From positions 1 through 64,000 of the forward strand of contig VWPU01019129.1 in assembly GCA_013398955.1 (NCBI GenBank): 64,000 bases of DNA, written 5' to 3'. Shown here piece after piece: positions 1-14,100 of this stretch. A model generated the notes under the pieces. It made no database searches, had not been told where the DNA came from, and was given only the letters and a program-made list of their open reading frames with translations. The translations under genes were made by a program, and so were the position numbers. Position 1 is the stretch's first letter. Every line of letters starts with the position of its first letter. Source of the stretch: Callaeas wilsoni (Eukaryota > Chordata > Aves > Passeriformes > Callaeidae).

Positions 1-120
1 CCCGGCGGCATTGTCTTGGCGGCTGCGCCGAGAAGGGCCCTGCCAGCCCGGCCAGGAAGGGGCCCGGCGGGCCCAGCCGCACCCTCCCCCACAAGGTGGC
101 AGAAAGAAAGAGCGCTTCCT
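1..120. other. CpG-rich segment at window edge
   Basis: The first ~120 bases are strongly GC-rich, with about nine CpG in the first 90 bases, in sharp contrast to the AT-rich introns that follow. It could be the edge of a CpG island, an internal promoter, or part of a GC-rich inserted element. It is cut by the window border, so its nature cannot be decided. Confidence 0.4.
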
Positions 121-159
121 GCGTTTTTCCCTTCGTTAAATATGTTGTCATAGAGGCGT

Positions 160-1170
160 TATCAGTTGTCTAGCTGGTTTAGTAGAATGTCTATCCTCAG
201 AGCCAGCCAGCGATTGGCTTTTCCAGGCACAGAGGACGTTTCCAGTAGCTCCTCACAGAGAATCACTTCCATGGCTGCCCTTTTTCCCTCCTCACCAAAA
301 GTCAACCCGTACAAAACCATCACAGGAACATCTTTCACTTCCATCACACAAACTTCCCAACTCCTTAATTTGTTTAGAAACCACTGCACTGCTGAGCAGC
401 TGACTACTGGTATCTTTGTAAAAGCAGGAAAGCTTACTGAAAAGATATCCCAAACTGGAAGCGTGTTCTGGTCTCACATAAAACCAAGAAGCTATTGACT
501 TAAAAGAAACCAAATCAGAGACATTGTGTGTTGGAAGCTGAGAATTACTAGACTGGTCTTCAACTGTCGGGTGCACTGCGTTTAAAGACTTGTTTTCTTT
601 CTAAGTTTTTGTTTCAGAATGCACATTAGACTGAGAAAAGAAAAGGCACGATATGCTAAAGCCAGTTTGCTCATTAGCACCCACTAAGAATCCTGCAGGA
701 GACATCTGTTTTAAGTGGGAACAACCAGATTCACTTCTTGAGCTGTCACAATCTGGAGAAGTAATTATTTTATCATCAGAACGATTTGAAATTTTCAACT
801 TGTGGAGTGAATAAGCCACATTATTAAAGCTAGAACTTTGTAAAGAAGTAGATAAAACATTCCGATATGGAAAAAACATTCTGATACGGAACATTCTTAC
901 TTTTTAAAGTATTAGTACTTTTAGAGTGAATTAAACTACTTTTAATGTCACAATGACAAGCAAAGGTCTCCCGCTCTGAGTTACTCTTTTCATTCTGAAA
1001 TGCCTTCTCTGATATACAAGAGGAGGAGAGTCTTCCAGAACTGGAAAATAAATCCAGCATCTCTGTATATGCTTTCTGCCTCTTATGGTCTCTTACTCCT
1101 GCATTTTCTTCACACAACCCAGAAGCACAATTGCCATCTTTAGACAGAAATGGAAAGTCATAGTGTGACT
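160..1170 (-). pseudogene. Unassigned coding-like remnant, broken frame, possibly Tudor-related
   Basis: Three minus-strand frames join into one protein-like stretch of about 330 codons. It runs from about 1168 (DFPFLSKDGNCASG..., RQKAYTEMLDLFSSSGRLSS), shifts frame near 860-890 in a T-run, meets an in-frame TAG at 601-603, continues as HNVSDLVSFKSIASWFYVRP to LSCFYKDTSSQLLSSAVV, and shifts again near 385-395 into RSWEVCVMEVKDVPVMVLYG ... WLALRIDILLNQLDN and a stop at 162-164. The sequence looks like once-coding DNA rather than random AT-rich frames. The pattern S-x-FYV ... LxxKLSxFYK resembles the start of extended Tudor domains, but I could not recognise a family. It lies inside KIF16B (before the PX exons), on the same strand. 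It could be a decayed retrocopy or an unrelated exon. Confidence 0.35.
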
Positions 1171-2134
1171 GTCACTGTTGACTTTTCTGTTAAAAATTCC
1201 AAAAGAAGAAAATAAAAATGTCTTTGTAAAATCTTCTGACCCGAACATTTCTTACACCGAGGATTGATTTGATTAGATTCATACAATCACTCAAAATGGG
1301 TACAATCTCTCAAAATGAGAGAGAAAAAACCCAACAGAAATAACTGCGATCTGATTAAGGAACAGTTGATCTTTTCAAGTCACCCCTACTTTTTCTTTGT
1401 ACACTATCCATTTCATTTGGTTTATATTTACTTTACTCAAAAAGCCCAGGAAAGTCAACAGGCAATGCAGAAACTTATAAGCCCTTTATTTTTTTCCCAC
1501 ACATGCACAAAAAGTAATCCCATACTAGCCAAGAGAGTGCAAAAAGTCCAACACAGCTTAAAAACAACAGTGTAAAAGTCAAAAAAGTACAAATTTGAGG
1601 TGTTGCACCCTCCTATTGTTACAGTTTAAATCTAAGAAGGTATTTAGGATTTACTCACCAAGACAATAACTGCGTTTCAAGCAGCAGTTAGACAGCTAAA
1701 TACGGTGGGAGGGATCTAAGCCTCAGTTTAAAAATATATAAACACATGTACAAATCCTTCAGGACACACACAACTTGCCTGGTTCTTCTTGCTAATTTAC
1801 AGACACCCTTACAGCAGTTCATTTTGAGTCAAAAATGTTACATGTATTCTCCTCTAAAAATAATGTAAGGGATACTGTTCCAAATTAAGAATCATGGCAA
1901 AACAATGAAGAAAGATCCACCCTAACACCACATCTTTCAAACAAGGAGAAGCTAGGTCCAATCTGAAACAGAATCACTTTGATTCCAGCTGGTAAGATGC
2001 GCTGTCATCTCTGTTAGCCATTAATCTTGCTGTGAATTCAAAATTCTAATTATGCAGCTATACATTAAGAAATATAATTACAAGGCGTGCCATAATTTAA
2101 AACAACCATTTCATTCTGACAAATTATGACCTAC
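1171..2134 (-). other. KIF16B intron sequence below the last visible exon
   Basis: AT-rich sequence after the 2135 splice donor. I looked for a PX-domain exon (KDPIKISIPRY-type sequence) and saw none. No repeat, RNA gene or regulatory signal was recognised. Confidence 0.5.
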
Positions 2135-2185
2135 CTCATACTTCAACTTGCGTTGAATAGTGCTGTTATTATGCCTCTCATTATC
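2135..2185 (-). CDS. KIF16B: KIF16B exon, lead into PX domain (window exon 18)
   Basis: 51 nt, 17 codons in phase 0: [17 protein letters not shown]. It matches the [18 protein letters not shown] segment that immediately precedes the PX region in the mammalian protein. Acceptor ...TGCTTAG, donor GTAGGT. No PX exon could be found between here and base 1, so the next exon probably lies outside the window. Confidence 0.92.
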
Positions 2186-5100
2186 CTAAGCACAAAAAAG
2201 GTACAGGAGATTATTAAAAAGAGCCTTTCTTGTATAAGTTAATTTAAAAATATTCAGAGGAAGAGACATTCTTCATAATAGACAAAAATAACAATCAATA
2301 TTTATTAAACCACTGGCTTAGAAGTCAATCAACCCACTATCTGGATCAATTAGATCACCAGTTTTTAAATCGGCATTTGTCTGCAAGTGTGAAATTCCAT
2401 CTAGAAGAACATTAATTTTCATCAATTAAACTTATCTGACATAAAACGAAGCTTTTATTTTATCTGCAAACTTCTTATTGCCATTTGCACACTCTTTCCT
2501 GCCAAAAAAACCCAAAATACAACATAAAAATGCCACTGGAAATAAAAAGATAATTAGAATTTAAAAACTGATACCATACCTCATTTACTGTTTATAATTT
2601 TTGGTAAATTAAAAGTAAGCAAACACAGGAAAACATGAAAATTACCAAACAACAAAACTAAATCAGTGGTTAGACATGGTCCATTGAAAGTTAGGATGTC
2701 CCACCCATTTCTGCTCACCTTGAAACTTTCTGTAGACCAGGACGCACTAACATCATTATCCTCAGCTTTATGATGAATATTTTGGAGCCTTCTCTGCACT
2801 TCTTGTTCAATAAAGGCATTTATCCTTTAAGATACAGAAAAGTGTGTGCGTGTATGAAAAAATAGTGTATTTTTACATAAAAATCAAGACAGATTAAAAT
2901 GCTCTTTGAAATGCTTTTAACCCTAAGTACTGCACAGCTCTCAATTGGCAGGCTTAATGTTAGACCAATTTTATCCCTCCTTAAGGAAGGAACACTGATT
3001 TTTGAGCGAGTGTTCATCTAACAGGCAAAGGTTAACAATTTGTTATCAATTAGACAAATTACTAGACCACAGGTTAAGCCACTGTTGTGACTGCAGATCT
3101 ACACACAAGAGGCAGTGAGGGTATGAGTGATGAAGAAGAAAGAAGGCTGCGGTTGCATCTTCAGTAACTTAACAGTTTGCTTTCATTGCTGCTGCGGTAT
3201 CAGCAACTTGGGCTAGCAAAGGTTTAGTCTTCAAACAGAAGGAATATTCCAAGAGCTGATACTAACAACTGCCATGTGTAAGTCTAACAAGGGCAGAGAT
3301 TAAAGATTTTAGTGATGCAAGGCAGCTGCCTTATTAAAAGAGATTTAAGACAATTTAATTTACTTTGCTGCCTTACACGTATATGAAGCAAAACCATATA
3401 GACAAGTAACTGTAAACTCAAAAACTATTTAAATACCTTTCAGCCTACAGTTTCCCAACCTTGTATTCTAAAACAAACTGCACAGGAGCAACAGGTGAGG
3501 CTATTGGTTATTTAGAGTAGAATACAACACATAAATTTTATTTCTAGACCAGTCTTTCAGTACAATCACAGTATTTAAATCAAATCCAACCCTGGCAGAA
3601 TGGTCTTTCAAAATATTTCTTTTCTAAAGCTATTGTTTACATTCCATTTCAGGAATGCAGGTTACCTACCTATCATCAACCAGTGGGGCAGCAGATGGCT
3701 GTGTCTTTGTTGTGCTGTTAGGGGAAGTGCTATGGGAGAGTCTCTCATCTAATATTCCATGGTTTCCTTTCTGAGCTCCATCACCCTCATATATTTTTTG
3801 CTTCAGCTGCTGAATTTCCTGGTCCAGGCTATAAAGAGATCATAACATGTAATTTGCTTTGGTTTAGAGTTGATTTGCAGAGTTCTGATGGGAAGTAATG
3901 TGCCTACACTGGTATATACGTATGTGAGATTGTAGGTACTAATATTTATGAATGTTTAAAAATCATGATTGTTCTTTAAGCATATTTAGATAGGAAAATA
4001 GAGACAGCTCAAAACCACATTCCAAGAGCAGTATTAAGTCGAATAAAACAACTTCAATAACTTCCATCACAAGAGGTATCTAACTCTGTACATTAAATAT
4101 TAATTCCTAAAACCTCACCTATCTATTACAAATCACTTGAATAAATTCTCATTTTTACAGAACTCTATAAATGACCTCAGATATTATCTTCCTGTGTGAA
4201 GTAAATGAAGAAATGAAGGGGGGAAAAAATGAAAAACTAGAATACAGCACACTAACACAAAAAACCCCCAAAGACAACCTAAAATATTGATGTGGCAAAA
4301 CTTCCCTATAAGAAAATCTTTAAATTGTGTACTATACATGTACATTTTCTGTTTGTTCCATCTGCATATATGTTTTTAAAAATAAAACATATAGTACTTA
4401 GTGTATATATACAGACAAGAAATCATCTTTTGAAACCTCCTTGCTTTCTTTAACAAATAAATTTAATTCCACTCAGATTTATGCACAGAATACAATATGT
4501 AAAATTGGGTACTGTGGTTCTGACTAAAAATGCCTGAGGCATTTTGTATGAAATAAGAAGCACTTACTGCAATATTCATCACTTACTCAATTTAAATTAT
4601 ATTATAACAAAGTAATTTGTAGAACACCCTTTTCACTTATAATATAACTGAGATTAGATTAGTAACACAATAATAATCTTCCCCATTTTCATTACAATTT
4701 TTGTCTCTAAAAGTAATTGTTTTTCTAGAGGTTACTTAGAAATCAAATACTAAAAGAAAGTAAGTTCTTGCAAAAACAGGAGAAACTATGCAAAGCTGGG
4801 ATTCTACCACTTCTACTACAATTGTATATATCTAAACTGAAGTACAATTCTATATTTCATCCTGGGGGTTAAAGGAGAAAATTAGAGAGATGATGAATGC
4901 TGAGGCTTAGGCTGAATTGTTACTTCAGCTTTAGAGCGCTTTTTGCAGCACTGCCAGAAGCCATCTATTTCTTTTCATTAACAGCAAAAGAATCTTGTGT
5001 TCTGAGGGTAAGTGGATGAAAGATGGCTGATGTATATAGGAAAGTATTTGCATCCATGGAAAACCAATTCAACTACAAAAATCAGATTTACATTAAAGAA

Positions 5101-8100
5101 CAAAGCTTAGCTCTTGTCTTGTAAACATCCCACTATGAGAAGATATCACTTTTATAGCTACAAACTTAGTCAGCCTTGTGATGCATCCACCAATAAGTAT
5201 ACTGAACTGTGCCCTGCCTCAAAGATGGCTCTAAAGTTGCTTTACATTCATTCTAGTGCCCCAAACTTCTGCCGGTAAAGCCAAAATGCGTGTACACATT
5301 CCAGTTTAAGTTAATTTCAAATTATCATTTTGGGGGTCATCCCTGTTGTCTTGGGGTGATTCATAATGACATTGAATCCCATCATTATCTGTGGTCAAAA
5401 ATTGTTACTGTATCTTTAAGAGCCTGAAGCCGCAGGCCTTGTGTGTCTGGTGGGGGGCGGGGGGCGGGGTTACGGGTATTTTCAAAAGCTCCCCGCCCAG
5501 ATTTTTTCACAGTTTTTCACAGTGCGGCATTTGCGTCGCTGGCTGCTTGGTCTTTGCTTAGGCAAAGACTTTTCTTTCTTTTTTGATTTGTTTTTTTTTT
5601 CTCGGATCAGAGAAACTGCAGTAGCAATGTTTGAGCCGCCTTGGGGACGAATTCTGCAGCTGCCTGTCCGAAAACCGGAGGCATCGCGCCAGCAAAGTGG
5701 AGCGGAGCTGCCCCGCTCCAGCCCAAGCCACTGCTAACCACGCCGAGCCTGGGAGAGGACACATTGAGTGGCTTCAGTCCAGCTGCCATGCCCGCTCTAC
5801 TGTGCCGTGCCGTGGGGACGTTCTTCATCTGCTGCTGGAACTGCTCCGTAAGGCTCCTGCCTTCCCGAGACGGACCTGACACCATCTTGTCCCTCTGTCT
5901 TGCAAAGCCCGAAGCCGTCCCACCAGGCCCCTATCGGGAACGGGTATTTTGCGGCATTTCGTGTCTCTCTGTGTTTCAGTGGGGTGGTGAGGTCTAGCAG
6001 TTCGATATCTAGCAGTTATTTACGTTTTTTCCCCCCTGCCTATTGGCATTCTTTTTCTTAATAAACCGTTGTTTTTTCACTTTCAACTGTTAGTATTAAT
6101 TTCTTATTGTTGGAAAGGGATTGTTGGAACCCTCTAAAGGAGATAACTCATTCCAGAGTACTCTCCATTAAATTATCTCAAACCAAGAAACCTGTAGGTG
6201 AATTTTGAGCTTCCATATTATTCAAACAAATAAAAACATTATATCAAGTTATGATGGACTTAGACTTATAGCACTTCAAATGAATATGGCATTTAAACAT
6301 TTTCAGAGTTAACACCGATCTGAACCAGAGCACATCATTACATAATGGGATCTAGATAAACAATAAGAAACATATAGTTCATATGCTTACTATGGCATCA
6401 TATACTGTGAAATGTAAACTCAAAACACAAGAGCAATAAGTAGCCTGTAATGTTTAACATACTCTCATCTATCTTTAGATCTTTCCTCTGCTTCAACATT
6501 CACAAAAACATTCTGAATTGAATTATTCAGGCCCATAGGCTATTCACTGAAAGACTTCAAAGTTTTATTTAGCCTGTGCAAGAGGACTTTGAAGTAAACA
6601 AGAAAAAAAAAAAACAAGGAAAAAAGAGAGAGGAAAAAAAAAAGAGATATCTTTTTACCGCCTTGGTATCTTCTCCAAACCTCAGTCTTCTGGCTGACAA
6701 CATATTTTTTTACTTATGACACAACACAGCAATCTTGAGGGCTAACTAAGCTGTCTATTTTTGTGGAACCTCCAGTTGTTTATAGCTCACTTTAGTCAAG
6801 TGAGATGCTTAGTGTAGAAAATGAGATTTTATGTTCATGATAATTATGGAAAATAATGGCAGTATACACTACAAAATGATGAATCAGTATTGAAAATGGT
6901 TAACTAAAAGCCAAACAATATAGCTATAAATTTTGAAAAAGTGACCTCTACACAGTATATATAAAGCAACTCTTCTGATAATGGTTTAAAAGGAACACAA
7001 TACAGAAGAGCTCTTCAATTTGGCTACAGGCAAGTTTCTTCTTTTAGGTGGTTTTTCCACGTCTGTTTGAAGGGCTTATAAAAATATATTCAGAAAAATT
7101 AGTGAAATATTTTTAAAATAGATGACAAATGTTACCTCAAGAAAAAAACACTTCATTTTTTCACTGATATTCACAGGTTTTAAAGCTCCAGTACTAGCAA
7201 ATCAAGTAACACATTTTAAAATGGCAGTACTGCAGGGATTGAATACATTAATCTTAGTGAATTTTTGCTCAGGTCAAAAAAACTCCAAAAGATCTCTTCC
7301 TCTTCTTCCACAGAGAGAGATACTTCCCTACCTGACTGACTTTTCTCTGAGCCTCCCACACTTAGGCTAAATGTTATGCTATAAGATATCTTGAGTATAA
7401 CCGATGATACTGCTTCTGTGCCTGAAAGGGGTTGTCACCACACTGGGCAGTATTAAAACCTCTGTATATTTTCCAATAAGCTTAAAAAGCAACATCAAAT
7501 TTTACATGGATATATGGCTAGCTTATTTTTATTTACCCCTGAAACCAAGGCTATTAAAAAATTAAATTTATCCCCATTTACTTTTAATACCAGAAGTGTT
7601 CAGTATATCACCAGTTGAGAGAGACAGTTGGCAGGTTTACTGTGATCGTCTCCAAATCTTGAACAAACATCTAACTTGTTACTAATAAAGAAAAAAAATG
7701 TTTTACAGAAATAATTTAAGAGAAAAAAGTTGTTAGATGGTACATTTGCTGTACGGGCAGAACATAAGGATGTCTGAGCTTTCTACATAGGTGAAACAAT
7801 TTAAGTACTGTGATGGCTAATGCAAATAATATCCTGCTGAGGATGGGATAAGTATCCAAACATACCAGAACTTGATAAGTGAGCAAGAATCCTTTAAAAA
7901 GCAGTAGAGTTTCAATTCTGGATAAACTACTTGAAACTCATGAAGAAACTCAAGTACTGGGACACTGAACAAGTTGCTCCCTCAACATCCAAGGTATAAA
8001 ATTATTCCCCTTTTGTGGACAAGTTCTGATAAATGGAAGATACCACAGCACTCACCGTTCTCGGTCTTGTTCAAGAGCTTTCTGCTGAGCTTCCAGACTC

Positions 8101-11100
8101 GCCTGCAGCCCTGCCTGTTCACCACAGCTGTCGTTCAAGGTGGCCAGCTTCTGTTTCTGCTCTTCAATTTCAAAGTCTATGGTGGAACGACGCTGCAAAG
8201 CAGAATGCCTCCTTTCTAACTTAGCAACAGCTTGCTCCAGTGCCTCTCTCTGCTGCTTTTCCCTTGATTCAAGGATTTCTTTTTCCTTTTTTCGAACCTT
8301 TCCTTCCTGCCGAGCTACATTGGCTGTGAATTCGAAGGTTTCTTGAAGCTGCTGCAGCTGATATGTGCTAGCCCTATACTGGGCAAGCTGCTCTTCTTTT
8401 TCTTCTATTTCTTTCTCTATTTGATAGAGAGTATTATCTAACCCTAAAAAGCCCCTATCAAGGACTTCAGAAGCTCTTTGTTTCTCCTCCAGCAGAGCTG
8501 GCAAATGATTACTCTTCAGGTACTCAAGCTGGCGTACTTTAGATTGGAGCCTGTATTCCGCTGGCTTTATCTTGTCAGCTTCTTCAGCCTTGGGTATGGC
8601 ATCCATAAAGGTTTCATCATCTCTCTTGAGATTTAAATGTTCTTCATGTGCAAATTTTAAGTGCTCCACAGCTCTTTTTTCATCTGCTATTTCCTTTTCT
8701 AGGTGATCCATTTGTTGAATTAAATCTTTTTCCAACATAGCCAACTGTCCCAGCTGTTTCCTTTTAAACTCTACAAAATCATGCTGTGCTTTTTCTAACT
8801 CTTCATGGTTTTCATCACCTTCAGATCGGGCTTCCTTGACTTTCAAAAGAGATTCTCTGATCTCTTCAAGATCTCTTCTCTCTTCTTCTACTCTTTGCAC
8901 ATCCCCTCTCTTCAGGAGCTCTATCATGACCTGCTTCTCTCGAAGCTGTTCCTCTAGGTGAGCCACCAGCATCACCTGTTCTCTTTCCTGTTCTTCAAGT
9001 CTCTTTTTTTCTGATTCCAGCTTAAGATACTGCACATCTTTTTCCTTTTTTAGTTTTTCTAGTTCACGAAAAATCTGCATTTTCTCTACTTTTTCATTAT
9101 GATTAAGTTCTTGTAGTCGCTGCAACTCCTCTTTGACCCGGGCAAAAATTTCTTCCTGCTGCTTTTTCTTTTGAAGCTCTATCTCCTGTTGTTCCCGTAA
9201 TCTCTCTTCTTCAAATTTTTCTTTTTCAGCCAGCAAATCCTTTAACCTGCTTTCAATGTGAACACTTCTCTGTTTCAGACTCTCCTCCTGTTTCCGTATT
9301 TGCAGCTGAACTATTTCTGTCTCTTTGCGCTGTGACTCTACTTCTTGCTGCATTCTTACAAGTTCTGCTTTGTCAGATTTTTGTTTTTCTTCCATCTCTT
9401 CTATTTGTTTCCTACAGTAAAACATTTACATGAAGTTAAAAAGGTTTGGACTAAGATTTTTGAGTATATATAACCATCTCCTTTTTTAATAGTTTTGTTT
9501 CGCTAGAGGTGAAGATCCTTCATTGCTTGGAAGTGACTTAATGCATGAGACAAATCAAAAAAAGATTCACACAGTCTGTGTCAGTATAAAAAGCTGTGGA
9601 TATATAAAGTTATAGGAAGACATGTTATATAGCACTTATGTTATTAAAAAGTTAGACTGTATTAGTTCTGTCAAATCAAATAAAACTATTGATAGAACAT
9701 ATCCATGCACATAGTGCAGAGTAAATATGTATTTTTTTTACATACCTATATTCTCATGCACAAAAACTTGTATAGAAGGACTTGATTAGCAATTTGCCTC
9801 ACCAAATTTAAGCCAACAGATGAATTAAAGCAGTGTTTTCAATTTAGGTAACTCCAACTGAAATATTGATAAACAGGATTATAAGATTTAAAGCAAATTA
9901 TTATGTCCTGTGTAAACTCTCTTACTTGAGGGTTACCATTTATTCCCGTAATACGAGACAACCTGCAAGTTGACTGGTTATTTTGCCAGAAGTCAGAAGA
10001 ATTAAAGTACAAGCAAATCAGCTTCTGCACAATCTGAATTCAAATTCTACCAACATAACAAAAAAGGATAAATATCAGTGATCCTATGTTGCATTAGTTG
10101 CTGAATAGTATCTTTCAGTGCTTCAGAGCTTTAGGATTTTTCTGAGTTTACTTCACTTAGTCCAACTACATAAAGAGCTCTATCAAAATGGAGCACACTA
10201 TCTAAAGCTGGAAGGCAGAAAGGTTTTCAGCTTGTGAATCTAATCAGTGCTGAGATGTCCAACATGGCACAGCTATCACTTCCACAGTCTTAGCAGGTGT
10301 GATGAGCCAAAACAATCAGCTCAGTTTGCCAGCTGATAACAATGCTTTCTTTTGTATTTCAAACCAACTTCCACATAATGTTCTGAAAAGCATGATTAGT
10401 ATGCCCATTCCCACCACAGCTTGATGTAAGAGAAGCAGAATGTAACATGTGAGTTTCTCCTATCACAATTCAATCCAAAGACAAACCATTAAAAAGAGAT
10501 ATGAATAAAGAATGTAATTTGCCATCTTTCAAAGTAAAACCATGAAAATTAAGAGCAAGGGTAATATATTATATCTCTACAATCTATCCTCCTTACACCT
10601 TTGTATTCCAGTTTCTTTGCCAAATATCAGTTAGCTCCAATTCAGCTATTCAGGATCGTCTCCCTGCTGAATAACACTATGATTCCAAATACATGATTTA
10701 AATGAGTCTATAACTTGTATATATAGACACACACACACGCACACACAAATACTACAGAGAACAATGTTACCTTTTACTTTCTAATTTTTCAAGCTCCTCT
10801 CGTTGCTGTCTCTCGAATTCTAGCCTGATTTAAAAATAAAAAGAATACAGCAAAAAGGTTGTTTTCTGAATATCACAAAACTAGGAAGACATGATGCAAT
10901 TTGCTGTCTATTATCATTCAAAGATGATACAAATGAAGTTTTGTAAGACTACTTTCTACAAGAACAGAAAATAGTTCCTTCATTAAGATTACAAATTAGG
11001 TATCATGCTGACATGAGTATAAATAGAAAAATAAATTAATTTCTGGGGGAAAAGTATTTAAAAAGTGAAGTTAAGCAAGACATATAGATGATTAGCATAG

Positions 11101-14100
11101 CCTCTGTGAGTTAACTACATGCAGACATGGCAATCAATACACAGAAATTTAATTTCTCTACCTTAGACAGATTGGTCCTTTCACAGGGAAAAGACTGCCA
11201 TGGGAGGCAGGGGGAAACAGTGATTAATTGAAAAAGAAATTGATAGAAAAAACATATTAGCAGTACAGAATACTTTAAAATCAACAGCATTTTGTTTTGT
11301 TGGAGATTAAATTGGTTAGATTCATAGAACATTTATCCTATCTCAGAAGAAGAATTCAAATAATTATCCTTTCTAAACACATTTTTCAAATGCCAGCTAA
11401 AATTATTCTCTACATCCTATGGTTTATTAACTTAGCCACTTCTGAAAAGGGAAGGGCTACAAAACTACAGTAGTGTGTGCTAATAATTCTACCATTTCCT
11501 TCCAAGAAAAAGAAAAAAATCGCAAACATTCATAGCATATAATCAATGGGGTTGAAAAACTCCAAAGTGCAACATTCAAGCACAGAACACAACTCAAACC
11601 CATCTATTTAAAATATTTTGAGATTTTAATGTATTTAGTTTGACAAGGTTCTGAATAAGCACAGGAGAGCATTTTATGTCATTTTTTAATATCAGCTTTT
11701 ATTACACATGTACACAAGTATTTTTCTTATTTTAATTTCATTTGAAAGATTTATCTTTTATTTAAGGAACTTCTTAATAACAATGTTAAAAAGGCAGAAA
11801 GAACCTATATATGGATTAAATGACTCAACCAAATACATGGATATTCAGTTATTTCAGGCTTGTTACAGCTTAAGGATATGCAGGTTAGTGAAACAGTCCC
11901 ATAAATACTGAAAAAAAATGCAAGACTGCACCACAAGTTAACTTCAAGTTTTTGATAAACTCCAGTTTAAGACATCATGACCATAATTATATAGATAGGT
12001 TTCTAAAAATAAGGCATTTTTAATATTTCTTTTTAAAGTCATAGAAATGAATACAACAAAAAGAAATTGCCCTTGGAAATATGCAAATACTACACCGATA
12101 ATCTAACATTTATAAAAGCTATTGCAACAAACTTTGATTCCTCCATGTTCAAGAAGCATCCTTCTAATGGCTGCAATAAGGGATAATGACTACTTTCACA
12201 AATTCCATATTTCATTTTTCCCTATTTCTCACAAATTCATTTCAAAAAATGTCTTCTACAATCCCATAGCAATTAGCCAATGTAGATTTTTATACCCAAA
12301 TCCAGGCATTCAAGCTTTCATGTAACTGTCTCACCAAGAGTCCTGTCACATTTGGATTAAACTAAAGTGGGCACTTTACAGCACAGGGATAGATGATGAT
12401 AATTTAGTATTTTTAGTTTGATCACAATTGCTGCAGGAGCAATACTGCAGAAATCCACAAAGTACATGCAAAATCCACAGCGCTGAAAGGGAACAAGCAG
12501 CAATCTTAGGGGCCTTGAGGAAGCAAAAACTTAACTCAGTAGTTAACATGTGCTTTGGGTTTTCCTTCTCCTCTTTTTTTTAAATTAAAGCTATACCTCA
12601 AAATTTCTCCCTTTGTCTATGATCTGCTGGAATTCAGAGTTTTTAGCTATCACTTCTTACCTAGGGCTTGGCTGACAAAATGCCATAATTATTTCAGTCC
12701 AAAACAATATAGACCCTGGGGAATACAGCTCTGGCTTGTGGAAGTGCAGGTTTCCTTTCGGTGCTATCAGACATAGGCCATCTTTGGTTGGCAAAGAACA
12801 ATTTGACTGTATTCCCATGCTTGGTTAAGCCACAATGAAGTAAAATATTAGATCAGCAAACATAATGTGCAAAACCCACAGCAAAACCTTTTGGTATTTT
12901 GACTGTCCTATAAAACACATAATTTGGCAGATATATTTTATATAAGCATGAAAATGGTAACTAACTTTTGACTGAGATGTAATACAAAGAAAATGAACCA
13001 TCGCAGCAATCACTGGTATAAAAACAGATCAGTGATTAAAAATACTGTGATTTTCTCTTTGAGGAATTGTTCCTAATACCTTCAACAGTGGCGTTATGAC
13101 AATCAGTTTTACCTTAGACTGAAATGAAACTGGAGGTGCCCAAAAAGTTGTTCAGGAAAAAGGAATGAATTGTGCAAAACTGGTTCTTTCTTCAGTGAAA
13201 ATGGCTCTTTCCCAAAGCAAGATATGGATCATCATTACCACTCCAGTCAACAGCCTCCAAATGCAACACAGAGGTGTTTAAAAATGCACATTTAATGCAT
13301 TTTAGACCACTAAATACTCCTATGAAGACAAGAGTTATTGCTACCTGGAGGTGCCTAAGATGGTCTGAGCTCCAATGAAGGCTCTCCAACAATGAGGTTA
13401 TTGACAGTGTCTCTGTTCTCTGAAGTACTCACGCTGCAGCCTTTCTTCTGGGGCAAGAATGATGCCAGTCTTCCTTAGCTGACTGCCTATTTTCTTAATA
13501 TATTTAGGAACTCACCACTTTTGAGACCTCTGTAATATTTGCTTCAAACTCATTGTGGGCTCAAAATTATTTCAGGACAGGAGAGAATCTGGGGAGGCAG
13601 GACAGGCCTGACTGGAGTAACCTTGTTTCTTTAAAAAGCTACTACAAAAAAAATCTCAGCATCACAAAAGAAAAAAAGTAAAACCACAGAGGCTATAACC
13701 GATCACTGTCAGTTTTACAAAGCACAGACGCAAGACTGAGGTTTTCTGGTTTCATCTAGCCTAATAGAAATCTTTTTTCACATAACCTCTATTCCCTTTA
13801 TTAATGTGAGCACTGTTGTGAATAGAAAAAAGCATATTAGCTTGAAATTAAAAAGAAACACACAGATATTAAAGACTAGAATCTAATTTTTCTTCTTTTG
13901 TAAATCTACCACAAAGGAACTTAATCTGATCAGTGTTGAATTAAATAGACACCATTTTCCTGGAAAATGTGTCATATCTAGTGATAAGAGCAGCGTACAT
14001 AAGCTGCAAAGAAACAAGTCAGTTCTACTAGCACAGTACTACAGTAGCTTAATTTGCACAGCACAAAAGTGCAATCTGATACTACATCTGTTAGGAAAGA

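Larger units (their letters stand above)
3829..8055 (-). other. KIF16B intron between window exons 15 and 16
   Basis: 4,227-bp intron. It contains the solo LTR at 5347-6190 and a purine/A-rich low-complexity run at about 6600-6650. The rest is unique AT-rich sequence with no recognised feature. Confidence 0.7.

Noticed and set aside
166..498. 110-codon plus-strand open frame near the CpG-rich edge
   Set aside because: The minus strand over the same bases reads more like true protein, so I treat the plus frame as its shadow. A plus-strand gene starting at the CpG-rich edge remains possible but unsupported.
1..2134. Search for PX-domain exons of KIF16B
   Set aside because: No sequence resembling the PX core or its basic PI3P-binding residues was found on the minus strand, so the PX exons are taken to lie outside the window and not to be lost.
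5631..5997. Two overlapping plus-strand frames of 82 and 118 codons
   Set aside because: They lie wholly inside the solo LTR 5347-6190 and depend on its GC-rich composition; LTRs of this kind do not encode proteins.
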